Source: JAOXRU01 sp965247735 (GTDB taxonomy: Bacteria > Bacteroidota > Bacteroidia > Flavobacteriales > Flavobacteriaceae). From it: DNA of 64,000 nucleotides. The position numbers were made by a program, and so were the translations under genes. How positions within the stretch are numbered: position 1 is the stretch's first letter; each line of letters starts with the position of its first letter. The stretch is from NCBI GenBank assembly GCA_965247735.1, contig CBDFHN010000002.1, positions 2,108,001 to 2,172,000 of the forward strand, in the 5' to 3' direction. A model generated the notes under the pieces. It was not told the DNA's origin. It searched no databases and worked only from the letters and a program-made list of their open reading frames with translations. This document shows positions 53,277 through 62,168 of the stretch, piece by piece.

Positions 53277-54302
53277 TTACATCTCTCCTCTCAACGAGGT
53301 TTCAAATATTGTTTTGAACAACTTATTGGAGACTTTTATCCCTAATAAATACATCAATTTTGTTATTGCTGCTTCTGTTGTTAAATCCTTGCCGCTTATA
53401 ATATTAAGCTCCTTTAAATGGGTGCTAGTTTCGTACTGTCCCATAAGCACGCCACCCCCAGAACACTGGGTTACATTAACAATAATAATTCCTTTTAAAA
53501 TTGCAGCCTCTAATTCTTCAATAAACCATTTTTCTGTTGGAGCATTGCCAGATCCGTATGTTTCTAGAACAACTGCCTTAAGATTAGGGTTGCTAAAAAA
53601 GTGCGAAAAGGTATCTCTATTTATACCTGGAAACAATTTTAGAATCGCTACACGATCATCTAAATTCTTATGCACTTTGAGCTTTTTCTTTCCATCGGTT
53701 TTTAGTAATTTTTCACTATTTACCTTTAAATGCACCCCCGATTCTACCAATTCGGGATAATTTAGCGAGGCAAAAGCTTCAAAATGCTCTGAATTGATCT
53801 TTGTAGTTCTATTTCCTCGGTATAATTTATACTCAAAATACAAACCTACTTCTTTAAGTACTGGCTTTCCTTTTTCCCTTAATGAAGCGATCTGAATAGA
53901 TGTAATTAGATTTTCTTTAGCATCGGTACGCAAATCTCCAATTGGCAATTGTGATCCTGTAAATATTACTGGTTTTGCTAAATTTTCTAACATAAAGCTC
54001 AATGCTGAAGCAGAATAACTCATGGTATCACTACCGTGTAATACTACAAAACCATCAAAATTATCGTATTGCGCTTCTATCAACTCTGCTATTTCTCTCC
54101 AAAATATTGGACTCATATTAGAAGAGTCTATCGGCTCTTGAAAAGAAACCGTATCAATTTCGCAATCCAACTGCTTTAATTCAGGGATATTCATCAATAA
54201 TTTGCTAAAATCAAAAGCACGTAAAGCTCCCGTTTTATAGTCTTTAATCATACCGATAGTACCACCAGTATAAATTAGTAATATTTTAGATTGTTCTTTC
54301 AT
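53277..54302 (-). CDS. ansA: Type I (cytoplasmic) L-asparaginase
   Basis: This 341-residue enzyme hydrolyses asparagine to aspartate and ammonia. The nucleophile threonine is in LLIYTGGTIGM and the second catalytic threonine in VVLHGSDTMSYSASAL. The lysine and aspartate of the second triad are in DLRTDAKENL. I took the ATG at 54302 because it directly precedes KEQSKILLIYTGG and leaves a 26-base gap to tatD; the 33 codons before it overlap that gene. No signal peptide, so cytoplasmic. Probably co-transcribed with tatD. Confidence 0.93.
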   Translation of the reverse strand: MKEQSKILLIYTGGTIGMIKDYKTGALRAFDFSKLLMNIPELKQLDCEIDTVSFQEPIDSSNMSPIFWREIAELIEAQYDNFDGFVVLHGSDTMSYSASALSFMLENLAKPVIFTGSQLPIGDLRTDAKENLITSIQIASLREKGKPVLKEVGLYFEYKLYRGNRTTKINSEHFEAFASLNYPELVESGVHLKVNSEKLLKTDGKKKLKVHKNLDDRVAILKLFPGINRDTFSHFFSNPNLKAVVLETYGSGNAPTEKWFIEELEAAILKGIIIVNVTQCSGGGVLMGQYETSTHLKELNIISGKDLTTEAAITKLMYLLGIKVSNKLFKTIFETSLRGEM

Positions 54303-54328
54303 TACAAAATCATATTCATTAGTACTAC

Positions 54329-55096
54329 TTAAATTCCAAAAACTGCTTTTGAATTGGCAGTAGTAATTGCTGCTACTTCCTCTTCTGATATCCCATAACA
54401 TGTGGCTACCTTCTGGAGGACATTTAATATATAAACACTTTCGTTACGTTTTCCTCTGTATGGAACTGGAGATAGGTATGGAGCATCGGTCTCTAAAACA
54501 ATATTTTTAATATCAAATTGATTCAAAAACTGATCTATTTTTCCGTTTTTAAAAGTCACAACACCTCCTATTCCTAATTTCATTCCTAAAGAAATAGCTC
54601 TATCTCCTTGCTCTTTTGTTCCTGTAAAACAATGAAATATTCCAAACAAATTCTCGTCGTATTCTGCTTCCAACACCTCAAAAACCTCATCAAATGCATC
54701 TCTACAATGAATAATAATAGGAAGTTTATATTTTTTTGCTAGTACTATTTGAAATCTGAATGCCTCCTGCTGAATTGCCAAGGTGCTTTTATCCCAATAC
54801 AAATCTATGCCTATCTCTCCAATGGCATAAAATTTACGCTCGCTCAGTTGTTGTACTACATGTGCCAGTTCTTCCTTATAATTCTCTTTTACATGTGTAG
54901 GATGCAGCCCCATGGTTAAAAAAATATGATCTGGAAAAGCATTTTCCAACGCGAACATACTTTGAGTATATGAAGCATCTATTGCCGGGATAAAAAAACG
55001 AGTTACACCCGCAGCTATTGCTCTTTGTATCATAGCTTCCCTATCCTCATCAAAAGCTTCACTATATAAATGTGTATGTGTATCAGTAATTATCAT
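54329..55096 (-). CDS. TatD family DNase/metal-dependent hydrolase
   Basis: This 255-residue TIM-barrel hydrolase has the TatD ligands: DTHTHLYS near the start, GEIGIDLYW, HCRDAFDE, FHCFTG and LETDAPYLSP. Family members are 3'-5' DNases and have wider roles in RNA or protein quality control. The gene is upstream of ansA with a 26-base gap on the same strand. It has no signal peptide. Confidence 0.93.
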   Translation of the reverse strand: MIITDTHTHLYSEAFDEDREAMIQRAIAAGVTRFFIPAIDASYTQSMFALENAFPDHIFLTMGLHPTHVKENYKEELAHVVQQLSERKFYAIGEIGIDLYWDKSTLAIQQEAFRFQIVLAKKYKLPIIIHCRDAFDEVFEVLEAEYDENLFGIFHCFTGTKEQGDRAISLGMKLGIGGVVTFKNGKIDQFLNQFDIKNIVLETDAPYLSPVPYRGKRNESVYILNVLQKVATCYGISEEEVAAITTANSKAVFGI

Positions 55097-55141
55097 GCTG
55101 CGAATGTAAAAAAGTCTTTAGAATTATAAACAATATCTCAT

Positions 55142-55173
55142 AAAAAAAGTCGCCCTAACAAGCGACTCTTTTT
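55142..55173 (-). terminator. Terminator after the TPR anti-sigma-like gene
   Basis: AGTCGC pairs with GCGACT around an 8-base loop on the minus strand, with T tracts at the 3' side. Confidence 0.75.
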
Positions 55174-55205
55174 ACATCAATATGAATGTTTCCTTCATCA
55201 AATTC

Positions 55206-55937
55206 CTATTCTAACTTTTCTAACAACTTTTCTACGGTAGCATAATCTTCATAATCTTCTGGAATAGTTTCCAGAACCACCTTACATTCTTTGTGCTTTT
55301 TTTGTTTTAGCTTACTTAATGCCAAATACCATAGTGCATTGTTTTTATAAACTGAATTTCCTTCAGAAATAACCACTAGCTCTTTTTCTGCCGCTTCATA
55401 GGCTTCTAATTCTATTGCAGTAATTGCTTCATAGAATCTTAACTCTTGATTATTAGCATCTGTTTTTAATAGTGTTTTTAAATAGCTTGATGCGTTTTTA
55501 TAATCTCCGTTATTAAAAGCGTTTTCTGCTTTAACAAAAACATCATTCTGAGTTCCTCTTACTGTAAGCGCAATAGTATCATGTGTTGCAAAATCTGAAT
55601 AAATAGGATCACTTCCATTAAAATAAAAGATTCCCATAAGCAACATTATACTTGCTGCCACTGCATATTTCCATGGGGAGAACTTTATAACTTTTACTGG
55701 TTTCTCTGTTTTAAAATGAGCATCAGAAACAGCTTTTAGATTGTCTTCAAAAGCATTATCTCTAGTTTCTGTTTCAAACTTTGTTTTTAAGAAACCCGAA
55801 AGTTCTTTATAAATTATAAAAGAATCTGAGAGTTCTTTTTCAACTGCCAAACGCGATTCAAAAACTTTTCTATCTTTTTCAGATAGTGTTCCTGAGCAGT
55901 ATTCTTCAAATAACAAGTAGTTTTGGTCGTTCATCAT
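55206..55937 (-). CDS. Membrane-anchored TPR protein, likely anti-sigma factor
   Basis: This 243-residue protein has an N-terminal cytoplasmic helical domain (about 1-85: YLLFEEYCSGTLSEKDRKVFESRLAVEKELSDSF, like the start of many anti-sigma factors). One membrane helix lies at about 88-105 (KYAVAASIMLLMGIFYF). A periplasmic domain of TPR-like helices follows (about 130-243: VKAENAFNNGDYKNASSYLKTLLKTDANNQ). It starts one base inside the stop of the sigma gene, a sign of tight translational coupling. I infer that it holds that sigma factor and senses something in the periplasm through its TPR domain. No FecR domain is present. Confidence 0.75.
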   Translation of the reverse strand: MMNDQNYLLFEEYCSGTLSEKDRKVFESRLAVEKELSDSFIIYKELSGFLKTKFETETRDNAFEDNLKAVSDAHFKTEKPVKVIKFSPWKYAVAASIMLLMGIFYFNGSDPIYSDFATHDTIALTVRGTQNDVFVKAENAFNNGDYKNASSYLKTLLKTDANNQELRFYEAITAIELEAYEAAEKELVVISEGNSVYKNNALWYLALSKLKQKKHKECKVVLETIPEDYEDYATVEKLLEKLE

Positions 55938-56521
55938 TATAGGTTTTGAAGGTTATTATACGCTGACGATTCTTGTACTAACTTGGTTAATTTTCCAATG
56001 CACAACGATTTTTTCTTACGTACATATGCATAAGTAACTCCTAATTCTGCCGCTACTTCTTCCATTGATTTTATCTTAAAAGTAGTCTTTAAAAGCTCCT
56101 TGCATGCATTTCCTAACTTTTGAAACATGGTATTAAACAAGTGTTGTTTTTCGTTGAATAATTCTGTTTCCGAAGCTAAATAGTACGCATCGTCATCCTT
56201 AGATAACACTTCTTCATTTATTGTTACCTCCTTATGCGTTCTTTTTTTTAATTGATTCAACCATTTTCTTTTACACAACAAAAAGAAGTATGCATCAAAA
56301 GGACAAGTAAGTATCAAGTTTTTTTCTTTTGCCTGGTTATAAATGGTTATTAATACTTCTTGCACCACATCTTTAGCATCATCAGCTCCTCCACTATTCT
56401 TCTTTATATAATTAACAACCTTAGGCACATAACTATTATATATCTCTTTTATAATAGCTGTATTGTTTTCTAGCAATCCTATTACAAATCGTTGATCACT
56501 ATGCACCTTTTTATCACTCAT
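55937..56521 (-). CDS. ECF-type RNA polymerase sigma factor
   Basis: This 194-residue sigma-70-like factor has region 2 at about 15-90 (VIGLLENNTAIIKEIYNSYVPKVVNYIKKNSGGADDAKDVVQEVLI) and region 4 at about 140-185 (LGNACKELLKTTFKIKSMEEVAAELGVTYAYVRKKKSLC). The true start is the ATG at 56521 (MSDKKVHSD), which drops 36 codons of non-sigma sequence. It overlaps the TPR anti-sigma-like gene by one base. It is divergent from a gene cluster of secreted proteins, which it may control. Confidence 0.87.
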   Translation of the reverse strand: MSDKKVHSDQRFVIGLLENNTAIIKEIYNSYVPKVVNYIKKNSGGADDAKDVVQEVLITIYNQAKEKNLILTCPFDAYFFLLCKRKWLNQLKKRTHKEVTINEEVLSKDDDAYYLASETELFNEKQHLFNTMFQKLGNACKELLKTTFKIKSMEEVAAELGVTYAYVRKKKSLCIGKLTKLVQESSAYNNLQNL

Positions 56522-56647
56522 TACCTCATAATTTTCAACTAAAGTAAAAAAAACTTCAAAAAGAGGGGTAACAAATATGTATTGGTTTTGATATAAGGGT
56601 GAACACAGTGAAAAACAAATTACAAACAATACTAAAAATTAGAACTT

Positions 56648-57091
56648 ATGAAAAAGACTATCGGAATTATCGCAGTATTACTTTTTACTATTGCTACCAT
56701 CAATGCAAATGAAAAAATAATAACAGAAAACAAAGTAGAAATTAACAATAACTTGTTAAGCTCAAAAATTGCAACTGTTTTTGACTGGACAGTAACAACA
56801 GACAAAAGCACCTACACAGGTACATCATTAAACCTGGAACACGCTAGAAAAATGATTGCACTAACTAGTGCTGGCGAAATTATAAACCATAAAAAAATAG
56901 AAAGCTATTATATGTTAAAAAAGGATATTAATACGCCTAACAATAGACTTTATTTTTGGGAAGTAATTAGCAGTAATGGAAGTGCTAAAGGATTTTCTTC
57001 TTCTGAAAAGCATGCTCAAAAAATAATAGCTCTTGTTGCTAAAGGAGATATTATTTCTACAAAAATTATAATTAGCGGAATCATTAAATAA
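56648..57091 (+). CDS. Small secreted protein with a duplicated motif
   Basis: This 147-residue protein has a signal peptide (1-20, ending INA). The mature chain contains two copies of a 38-residue motif, residues 47-84 and 104-141. Each has W-x-V at the start, then G-x2-S, an H/A-rich helix ending K-x-IAL, and G-[ED]-I-I. The alignment suggests duplication of a small alpha-beta unit. I do not recognise a family. It is the first gene divergent from the sigma/anti-sigma pair, 126 bases away from the sigma start codon, so it may be part of that regulon. Confidence 0.7.
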   Translation: MKKTIGIIAVLLFTIATINANEKIITENKVEINNNLLSSKIATVFDWTVTTDKSTYTGTSLNLEHARKMIALTSAGEIINHKKIESYYMLKKDINTPNNRLYFWEVISSNGSAKGFSSSEKHAQKIIALVAKGDIISTKIIISGIIK

Positions 57092-57096
57092 CTCAA

Positions 57097-57125
57097 AAAG
57101 GCTGCTAAACATAAACGCAGCCTTT
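57097..57125 (+). terminator. Terminator-like hairpin after the small secreted protein
   Basis: AAAGGCTGC (57097-57105) pairs with GCAGCCTTT (57117-57125); the T tract is short, so termination may be partial. Confidence 0.6.
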
Positions 57126-57155
57126 ATATCATATTAAACTTTAAAAACAAATATC

Positions 57156-58154
57156 ATGAAAAATTTAAAAACAGCTCTAGGAGTTGCAGTACTAGCCGCG
57201 GCATTATTTACAAGTTGTGAAACAAAAGATGACAGTGACGATTTTACACAATTTAAAGACATCCCAACTGCCCAAGAATATGCTGGTATTAAAGAAGCAG
57301 CACTAGCATCTCATGTGCAAAACTTTACGCTAACAGTAGCGGATGGTTATACTAGTTTAACTTCAGAAAAGGGAGTGCAAATAGGAATTAACGGAGGTTG
57401 TCTAACACTTAACGGAGATGCTGTTACGGGAGAAGTGGACATTACATTTGTTGAGCTTTTTGACAAAGGAGATATGCTTACCACAAACAAACCTACAATG
57501 GGTCTCTTACCAAACGGTGATAAAGCACTTCTAATTTCTGGAGGAGAATTCTTGATTGAAGCATCACAAAATGGAGAAAAAATAAACATCCCTTGTGGAC
57601 TCTCTTTGCTTATACCAGCAGATTTAACTGGAGGAGCAGATACCGAAATGAGCCTTTGGGAAGGCACCATTGATGAAGACGATAATCTAGCATGGGGCGA
57701 AGTTGCAGAAGGTCCTGCAGGAACAGATAACGGAGGCGGACTAGAAACAGATGCTGCTGGTGGACAATACTATGCTTTTCTACAAGATTTTGGATGGTCT
57801 AATGTAGATCGGTTTTATAGCGATCCAAGACCAAAAACTAAAATTCTTGCTGATGTTCCAGAAGGATTTGACAACAGCAATAGCTCTGTATTTTTATCCT
57901 ATGATGGAGAAGATACTGGATTAGCAAATCTAGATACTTACAATACTGATACAGCACTGTTTAGCGAGCACTATGGTCAAATCCCTATCGGATTAGAATG
58001 TCATGTGATTTTTGTTTCTGAATCTGATGGAAACTGGAGATATGCCATTAAATCTGCCACAATTGTAGCTGATGGAGTTATAACATTTACTTACGAAGAA
58101 ACTACTGTAGGCACACAAGAAGAACTAGTACAACTTATCAACAACCTACCATAG
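57156..58154 (+). CDS. Lipoprotein of unknown function
   Basis: This 332-residue protein has a lipobox FTSC (Cys21) followed by an acidic linker (ETKDDSDD). The chain has a beta-rich region (about 50-160; VQIGINGGCLTLNGDAVTGEVDITFVELF, GLLPNGDKALLISGGEF). A glycine-rich stretch lies at about 190-205. A C-terminal part follows with DFGWSNVDRFYSDPRPKTKI. No known domain is recognised. It stands between the small secreted protein and the PKD protein and ends at a good terminator. Confidence 0.65.
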   Translation: MKNLKTALGVAVLAAALFTSCETKDDSDDFTQFKDIPTAQEYAGIKEAALASHVQNFTLTVADGYTSLTSEKGVQIGINGGCLTLNGDAVTGEVDITFVELFDKGDMLTTNKPTMGLLPNGDKALLISGGEFLIEASQNGEKINIPCGLSLLIPADLTGGADTEMSLWEGTIDEDDNLAWGEVAEGPAGTDNGGGLETDAAGGQYYAFLQDFGWSNVDRFYSDPRPKTKILADVPEGFDNSNSSVFLSYDGEDTGLANLDTYNTDTALFSEHYGQIPIGLECHVIFVSESDGNWRYAIKSATIVADGVITFTYEETTVGTQEELVQLINNLP

Positions 58155-58186
58155 TTGTTATATATAATTTTGTTTTGTTTTAGGTG

Positions 58187-58222
58187 AAAAAGTGATGATC
58201 AACTCTGGTCATCGCTTTTTTT
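58187..58222 (+). terminator. Terminator after the lipoprotein gene
   Basis: AAAAAGTGATGA (58187-58198) pairs with TCATCGCTTTTT (58209-58220, one G-U), followed by extra T's. Confidence 0.85.
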
Positions 58223-58262
58223 ACCTACTATTATTGTACCTTTAACTTTATAAGACAAAAAC

Positions 58263-60212
58263 ATGAAGAAAGTTTTTTTTATCATCAGCTTTATCTCCCT
58301 AAACCTTTCTACGTATTCGCAACAAAAACAACCTGCAGACACTATTAGTAGCGTAGCTACAATTGGTATTGATGCCAACGGAAACAAGGTCTCTTTTCTT
58401 CCCCAAACACCAATATTAAATCAAATAGCAGGTGCTCCAAAAGCATTCTATAGTTATTTTTGGGAATTTGGTGATGGTAACTATAGCAAAGAAGAAGCGC
58501 CAAAACATATCTATAAAAAAAAGGGAGACTATACTGCTACATTATGGGCTACCAATAACTACGACACCGAAAAACCACCATCCACACGCCCAAAAAAAGT
58601 AGTTATCAATACTATTAAATCAGACTACAATGATATGGCAACGATGGCTGAAGATTTCTCTCTGATAAGAAATAGAGAACCCATGCCTAATGAAGATATG
58701 GTAATGGTTGTTGGCTATAAAAACCCTAAAAACCATAGTACTTCTGGTAAAATTATACTCTTCTATAATGAAAAAAAGTATAAATCTGATAACTTCGAAA
58801 TTGCTGACATAAGAACATATTATGACGAAAAAATTATAGCTGATGACATTATTGCTTTTAAGAATAATAAAGACACACACACTTCTCTACTTGCCAGTAA
58901 CAACAATAATCATTTCCTTAGAAAACGTCAGGATACTACTATAAAAACAGATCTCCCTTTATCTATTGAAGAAGCAAAACAATATTATAACGATTGGAGT
59001 ACTATAGAATTCAATAATCTAGAACCAGGAGCAGAACGCAATATTTTCTTAACCATGCGTACTCCTGCCGAAATGCTAAAAGATACAAGTGCCATTATTG
59101 CTGTTAGAGGTATTTATGTACCAGACAGCAATTATAGCAACCACAAAATAAAAGACATGGAAATGGAGATTGTTACCTCCCATGACCCTAACAAAATGTC
59201 CTCTAACGCCACCTTAATGAACTACAGATTAGTTCGTTTTAAGCGCCCTAAATTTAAGATTAGATTTCAAAATAACGGCGAAGGCCCAGCAAGAACCATT
59301 AGACTAGAAACCGATATTCCTGAAATGTTTGATAAAGCTTCCATAAAGGTAGAAGACATGTATCCTGAATGTCCTATTTGTCCGAAAAAAGAAGTAAGAT
59401 ACAGTTGCCTGGACACCATGTACACCAAAACGCAGGCTATATTTACCTTTAAAAACATATATCTCCCTGGTAGCGAACAAAAAAATGTTAAGGAAAAAGA
59501 CTCTACAAAAGGTTTTGTAAAATATAGTATTAAATTTTCTAAGGACTTCCATAAGAAAAAAACTAAAAGTAGAACCGCCATTATCTTTGATAAAAACGAT
59601 CCTATCATTACCAATTATTCTACTACAAGATTTGTCCCTGGTATTTCTATAGGTGTAAAATCTGGATACAACCATTATCCAGATCTTGAAGACTCTAAAA
59701 GTTATTTTCTTGGCCTTACCTTATCGCCATACAAATCGTATCGTTGGTATCCACAAATAGAATTTGTAAACAGTGTTAGCTCGTATGGAAGTAATACCGT
59801 GTTAGATGAAATCGTAGACGAAAGTGCCGTTCAATTTAGACACCTTAGAAGAACCACTACAACTATTGCTAATGATAATATCAACTGGGAAATCCCTATA
59901 CTACTGCGTTACAACATCAACAACTACATAGGAATTGGTGCTGGTGCACAAACCAATATTAATGTGAGTCAGAAATATGAAAGCACTATTACTATAGAAA
60001 ATTTTGAAACCGAAGATCCTGATAGCTTCCTTATGGATACCAGTACGGTATCAGTAAACGAATCTGAGTCCTTCACCAACCTTAGAGCTGGTTTATTATT
60101 TGATATCACTGCTGGTTTTGCTAGAATAGGGCCTAGTATTGGCGCCAGATATGTTGTTAATTTTGAAGAAGATTTTAACTATATGCAGTTTTATGCTATT
60201 TGGAAGTTCTAG
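58263..60212 (+). CDS. PKD-domain protein with C-terminal beta-barrel
   Basis: This 649-residue exported protein has a signal peptide (1-19, ending YSQ). A PKD domain (about 55-115; SYFWEFGDGNYSKEEAPKHIYKKKGDYTATLWATN) is followed by a long helical/beta segment. Residues about 320-450 resemble the DUF7619-like repeats found in Bacteroidota secreted proteins (HDPNKMSS, FKIRFQNNGEGPARTIRLETDIP). The last 190 residues form amphipathic strands that look like an outer-membrane barrel and end FYAIWKF. It could display its PKD part outside the cell. No type IX secretion C-terminal domain was recognised. The weak TACCTTTA before it may be its promoter. Confidence 0.75.
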   Translation: MKKVFFIISFISLNLSTYSQQKQPADTISSVATIGIDANGNKVSFLPQTPILNQIAGAPKAFYSYFWEFGDGNYSKEEAPKHIYKKKGDYTATLWATNNYDTEKPPSTRPKKVVINTIKSDYNDMATMAEDFSLIRNREPMPNEDMVMVVGYKNPKNHSTSGKIILFYNEKKYKSDNFEIADIRTYYDEKIIADDIIAFKNNKDTHTSLLASNNNNHFLRKRQDTTIKTDLPLSIEEAKQYYNDWSTIEFNNLEPGAERNIFLTMRTPAEMLKDTSAIIAVRGIYVPDSNYSNHKIKDMEMEIVTSHDPNKMSSNATLMNYRLVRFKRPKFKIRFQNNGEGPARTIRLETDIPEMFDKASIKVEDMYPECPICPKKEVRYSCLDTMYTKTQAIFTFKNIYLPGSEQKNVKEKDSTKGFVKYSIKFSKDFHKKKTKSRTAIIFDKNDPIITNYSTTRFVPGISIGVKSGYNHYPDLEDSKSYFLGLTLSPYKSYRWYPQIEFVNSVSSYGSNTVLDEIVDESAVQFRHLRRTTTTIANDNINWEIPILLRYNINNYIGIGAGAQTNINVSQKYESTITIENFETEDPDSFLMDTSTVSVNESESFTNLRAGLLFDITAGFARIGPSIGARYVVNFEEDFNYMQFYAIWKF

Positions 60213-60281
60213 TCGCTAGGGACTTTTGTTATTTAGCTTGTTTATTTATGATAAATTCCAAATAGTAAACATCACTGTTTG

Positions 60282-60389
60282 ATGAAAAGGACACTATTCT
60301 TTCTCTTACTCACCTATAACATCTGCTCAGCCCAAGAGCTAACAGATACTACATATCATAATCTGGATAGTTCTATAAAGGCAAATTAA
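60282..60389 (+). CDS. 35-residue signal-peptide ORF
   Basis: A short ORF encodes MKRTLFFLLLTYNICSAQ, a good signal sequence with an AQ cleavage site, then 17 polar residues and a stop (TAA at 60387-60389). It is either a tiny exported peptide or the surviving 5' end of a secreted protein gene that has been lost. No continuation of a longer reading frame was recognised downstream before the next gene. Confidence 0.35.
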   Translation: MKRTLFFLLLTYNICSAQELTDTTYHNLDSSIKAN

Positions 60390-60438
60390 AAATCGCTATA
60401 TTGTTGATTAAATGCTATTTACAATAAATCCATGAATT

Positions 60439-62160
60439 ATGCGAAAACCTATAGCTGATCTTCATTGCCACCCTTCATTAAAACCAACCAACAATGAAAA
60501 ACTCCATGATATTTGGACTTTTAAAAAGAATTTAGTTACCAAAAGATTATTTAAAGGACTATTTAAAAGCGGAATCAGTCCGCGGAAATGGGTGATAAAC
60601 CTATTTATTAGAGACATGGCAACTTACACGCAGTCCAATTTGGATAGTTGTTATGAAGGCAATAACCGTTTACTATTTTGTGCAATATACCCAACAGAAC
60701 GTCCATTTCTAAAACCAGACAGACCTTTTGCTAAAGCTAACCTTGCTAAACGTACAATTTTCAAGGCTATTTTTAAAAAGAAAGTAAATAGAGATATCGA
60801 TAATAAAATTATTAGATTAATGACTGGTTATAGCAAAAAACCACTTGACCGCTATTTAAAAAGCATCTATGACGATGATTTTATCAACTATTTTAGTGAA
60901 GATTACCGTCGAGAATATACTTTTTTACTCGAAAGTAATACTACCAGCTCTCCCAATAAAAATCATTTATATAAGACCACTTTTACCCTTGTAAATAACT
61001 ATGAAGAGTACCAACAAATTACAGATACCAGAGCAATTGTCGGCATCTTAACTATTGAAGGCATGCATGCTTTAGCGGATTATAAAAAGGAACATTTGTT
61101 TAATGCAAATAGTATTGATGATCTTAATTCTTCAGACAAAACAGCATTGATGGACCAATTTACAAAGAATATTAAAGACTTAAAAAATCCATTAAAATTT
61201 GAATTTACTCCGTTTTTCATCACATTTTCTCATCATTTTAATAACCTCTTAGCTGGACATGCAAAAAGTTTTGGAGCATTCGCTACTATATTTAATCAGG
61301 ATAAAGGCTTGGGATTAGGAATTACCAATTTTGGCAAAGAACTAATTACCGATCACTTACTTTCTAGGCATAATGGACAACGCATTCTAATAGACACCAA
61401 ACATATGTCATTAACTGCCAGAGATAATTATGCTGAAATAGTAGAAACACTGCGTAATAATGGAGATAATGTGCCAATAATATGTAGTCATACTGCTATA
61501 AACGGAATCGAAACCAGAGCAGGAGCAGCACAATATCCAACTATTAATTCAACAGATAATCATTCTTTTGTGAGCAGATGGAGCATTAACATTACCAATC
61601 AGGATATTAGAGAAATTTTTGCTAGTGATGGTCTTATTGGAGTTTGTATGCACGATGGAAGAATGCCTGGTGGAAAATTCAAAAAAATGATGAAGGAATT
61701 TAAATCAGGATTTAATCAGGCAGAAACAATGAAAAGGATGCATAGCCAATTATTTCTAACCAATATTTTTCATATCGTTCGGATTAATCTAAGTTATATA
61801 GAAAGGCATAATCAAAACAATCCTTCAGCGCAAATTCCGGTTAAAGATGCATGGAAAACAATGTGTTTGGGTTCAGATAATGATGGAGTTGTTGATCCAT
61901 TTGATCATTTTAATACCGCGGCAACACTCGATGATTTTAAGCATCGAATAGGCAAACATATAACACTTAATTTTAAAAGTTATATGAAAGAATTTAGGAT
62001 TGTAAAAATAGAAGAAAATAGTGATCGCTTTTATAGTAAAACCGAACTGACGGCATTAATGCTTGATTATAGCCCAGAAGAGTTGTCAGATTTAATATTC
62101 TGCGATAATGTACAGCGTTTTTTGCCAAAATATTTTAGTAAAACCTATTTAAACAATTAG
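60439..62160 (+). CDS. M19 (membrane dipeptidase)-like amidohydrolase
   Basis: This 573-residue protein has the ligand pattern of the renal-dipeptidase family. It has DLHCHPS (His9, His11), LTIEGMHAL (bridging Glu), FITFSHHFNN, LIDTKHMSL and IICSHTAINGI (further histidines), and LGSDNDGVVDPFDHF (Asp). It is considerably longer than standard M19 enzymes (about 350-400), with an insertion region before residue 200. No signal peptide is seen, so it is likely cytoplasmic. Substrate unknown. The next gene starts 8 bases downstream, so the three last genes of the window form an operon. Confidence 0.8.
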   Translation: MRKPIADLHCHPSLKPTNNEKLHDIWTFKKNLVTKRLFKGLFKSGISPRKWVINLFIRDMATYTQSNLDSCYEGNNRLLFCAIYPTERPFLKPDRPFAKANLAKRTIFKAIFKKKVNRDIDNKIIRLMTGYSKKPLDRYLKSIYDDDFINYFSEDYRREYTFLLESNTTSSPNKNHLYKTTFTLVNNYEEYQQITDTRAIVGILTIEGMHALADYKKEHLFNANSIDDLNSSDKTALMDQFTKNIKDLKNPLKFEFTPFFITFSHHFNNLLAGHAKSFGAFATIFNQDKGLGLGITNFGKELITDHLLSRHNGQRILIDTKHMSLTARDNYAEIVETLRNNGDNVPIICSHTAINGIETRAGAAQYPTINSTDNHSFVSRWSINITNQDIREIFASDGLIGVCMHDGRMPGGKFKKMMKEFKSGFNQAETMKRMHSQLFLTNIFHIVRINLSYIERHNQNNPSAQIPVKDAWKTMCLGSDNDGVVDPFDHFNTAATLDDFKHRIGKHITLNFKSYMKEFRIVKIEENSDRFYSKTELTALMLDYSPEELSDLIFCDNVQRFLPKYFSKTYLNN

Positions 62161-62168
62161 TAGATTCA

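Noticed and set aside
53218..53760. A 180-codon plus-strand ORF opposite ansA
   Set aside because: It lies on the complementary strand of a well-supported asparaginase and has no recognisable motif.
58263..60212. Type IX secretion C-terminal sorting domain
   Set aside because: The C-terminus ends in barrel-like strands and lacks a recognisable sorting domain; none was seen in the other secreted proteins either.
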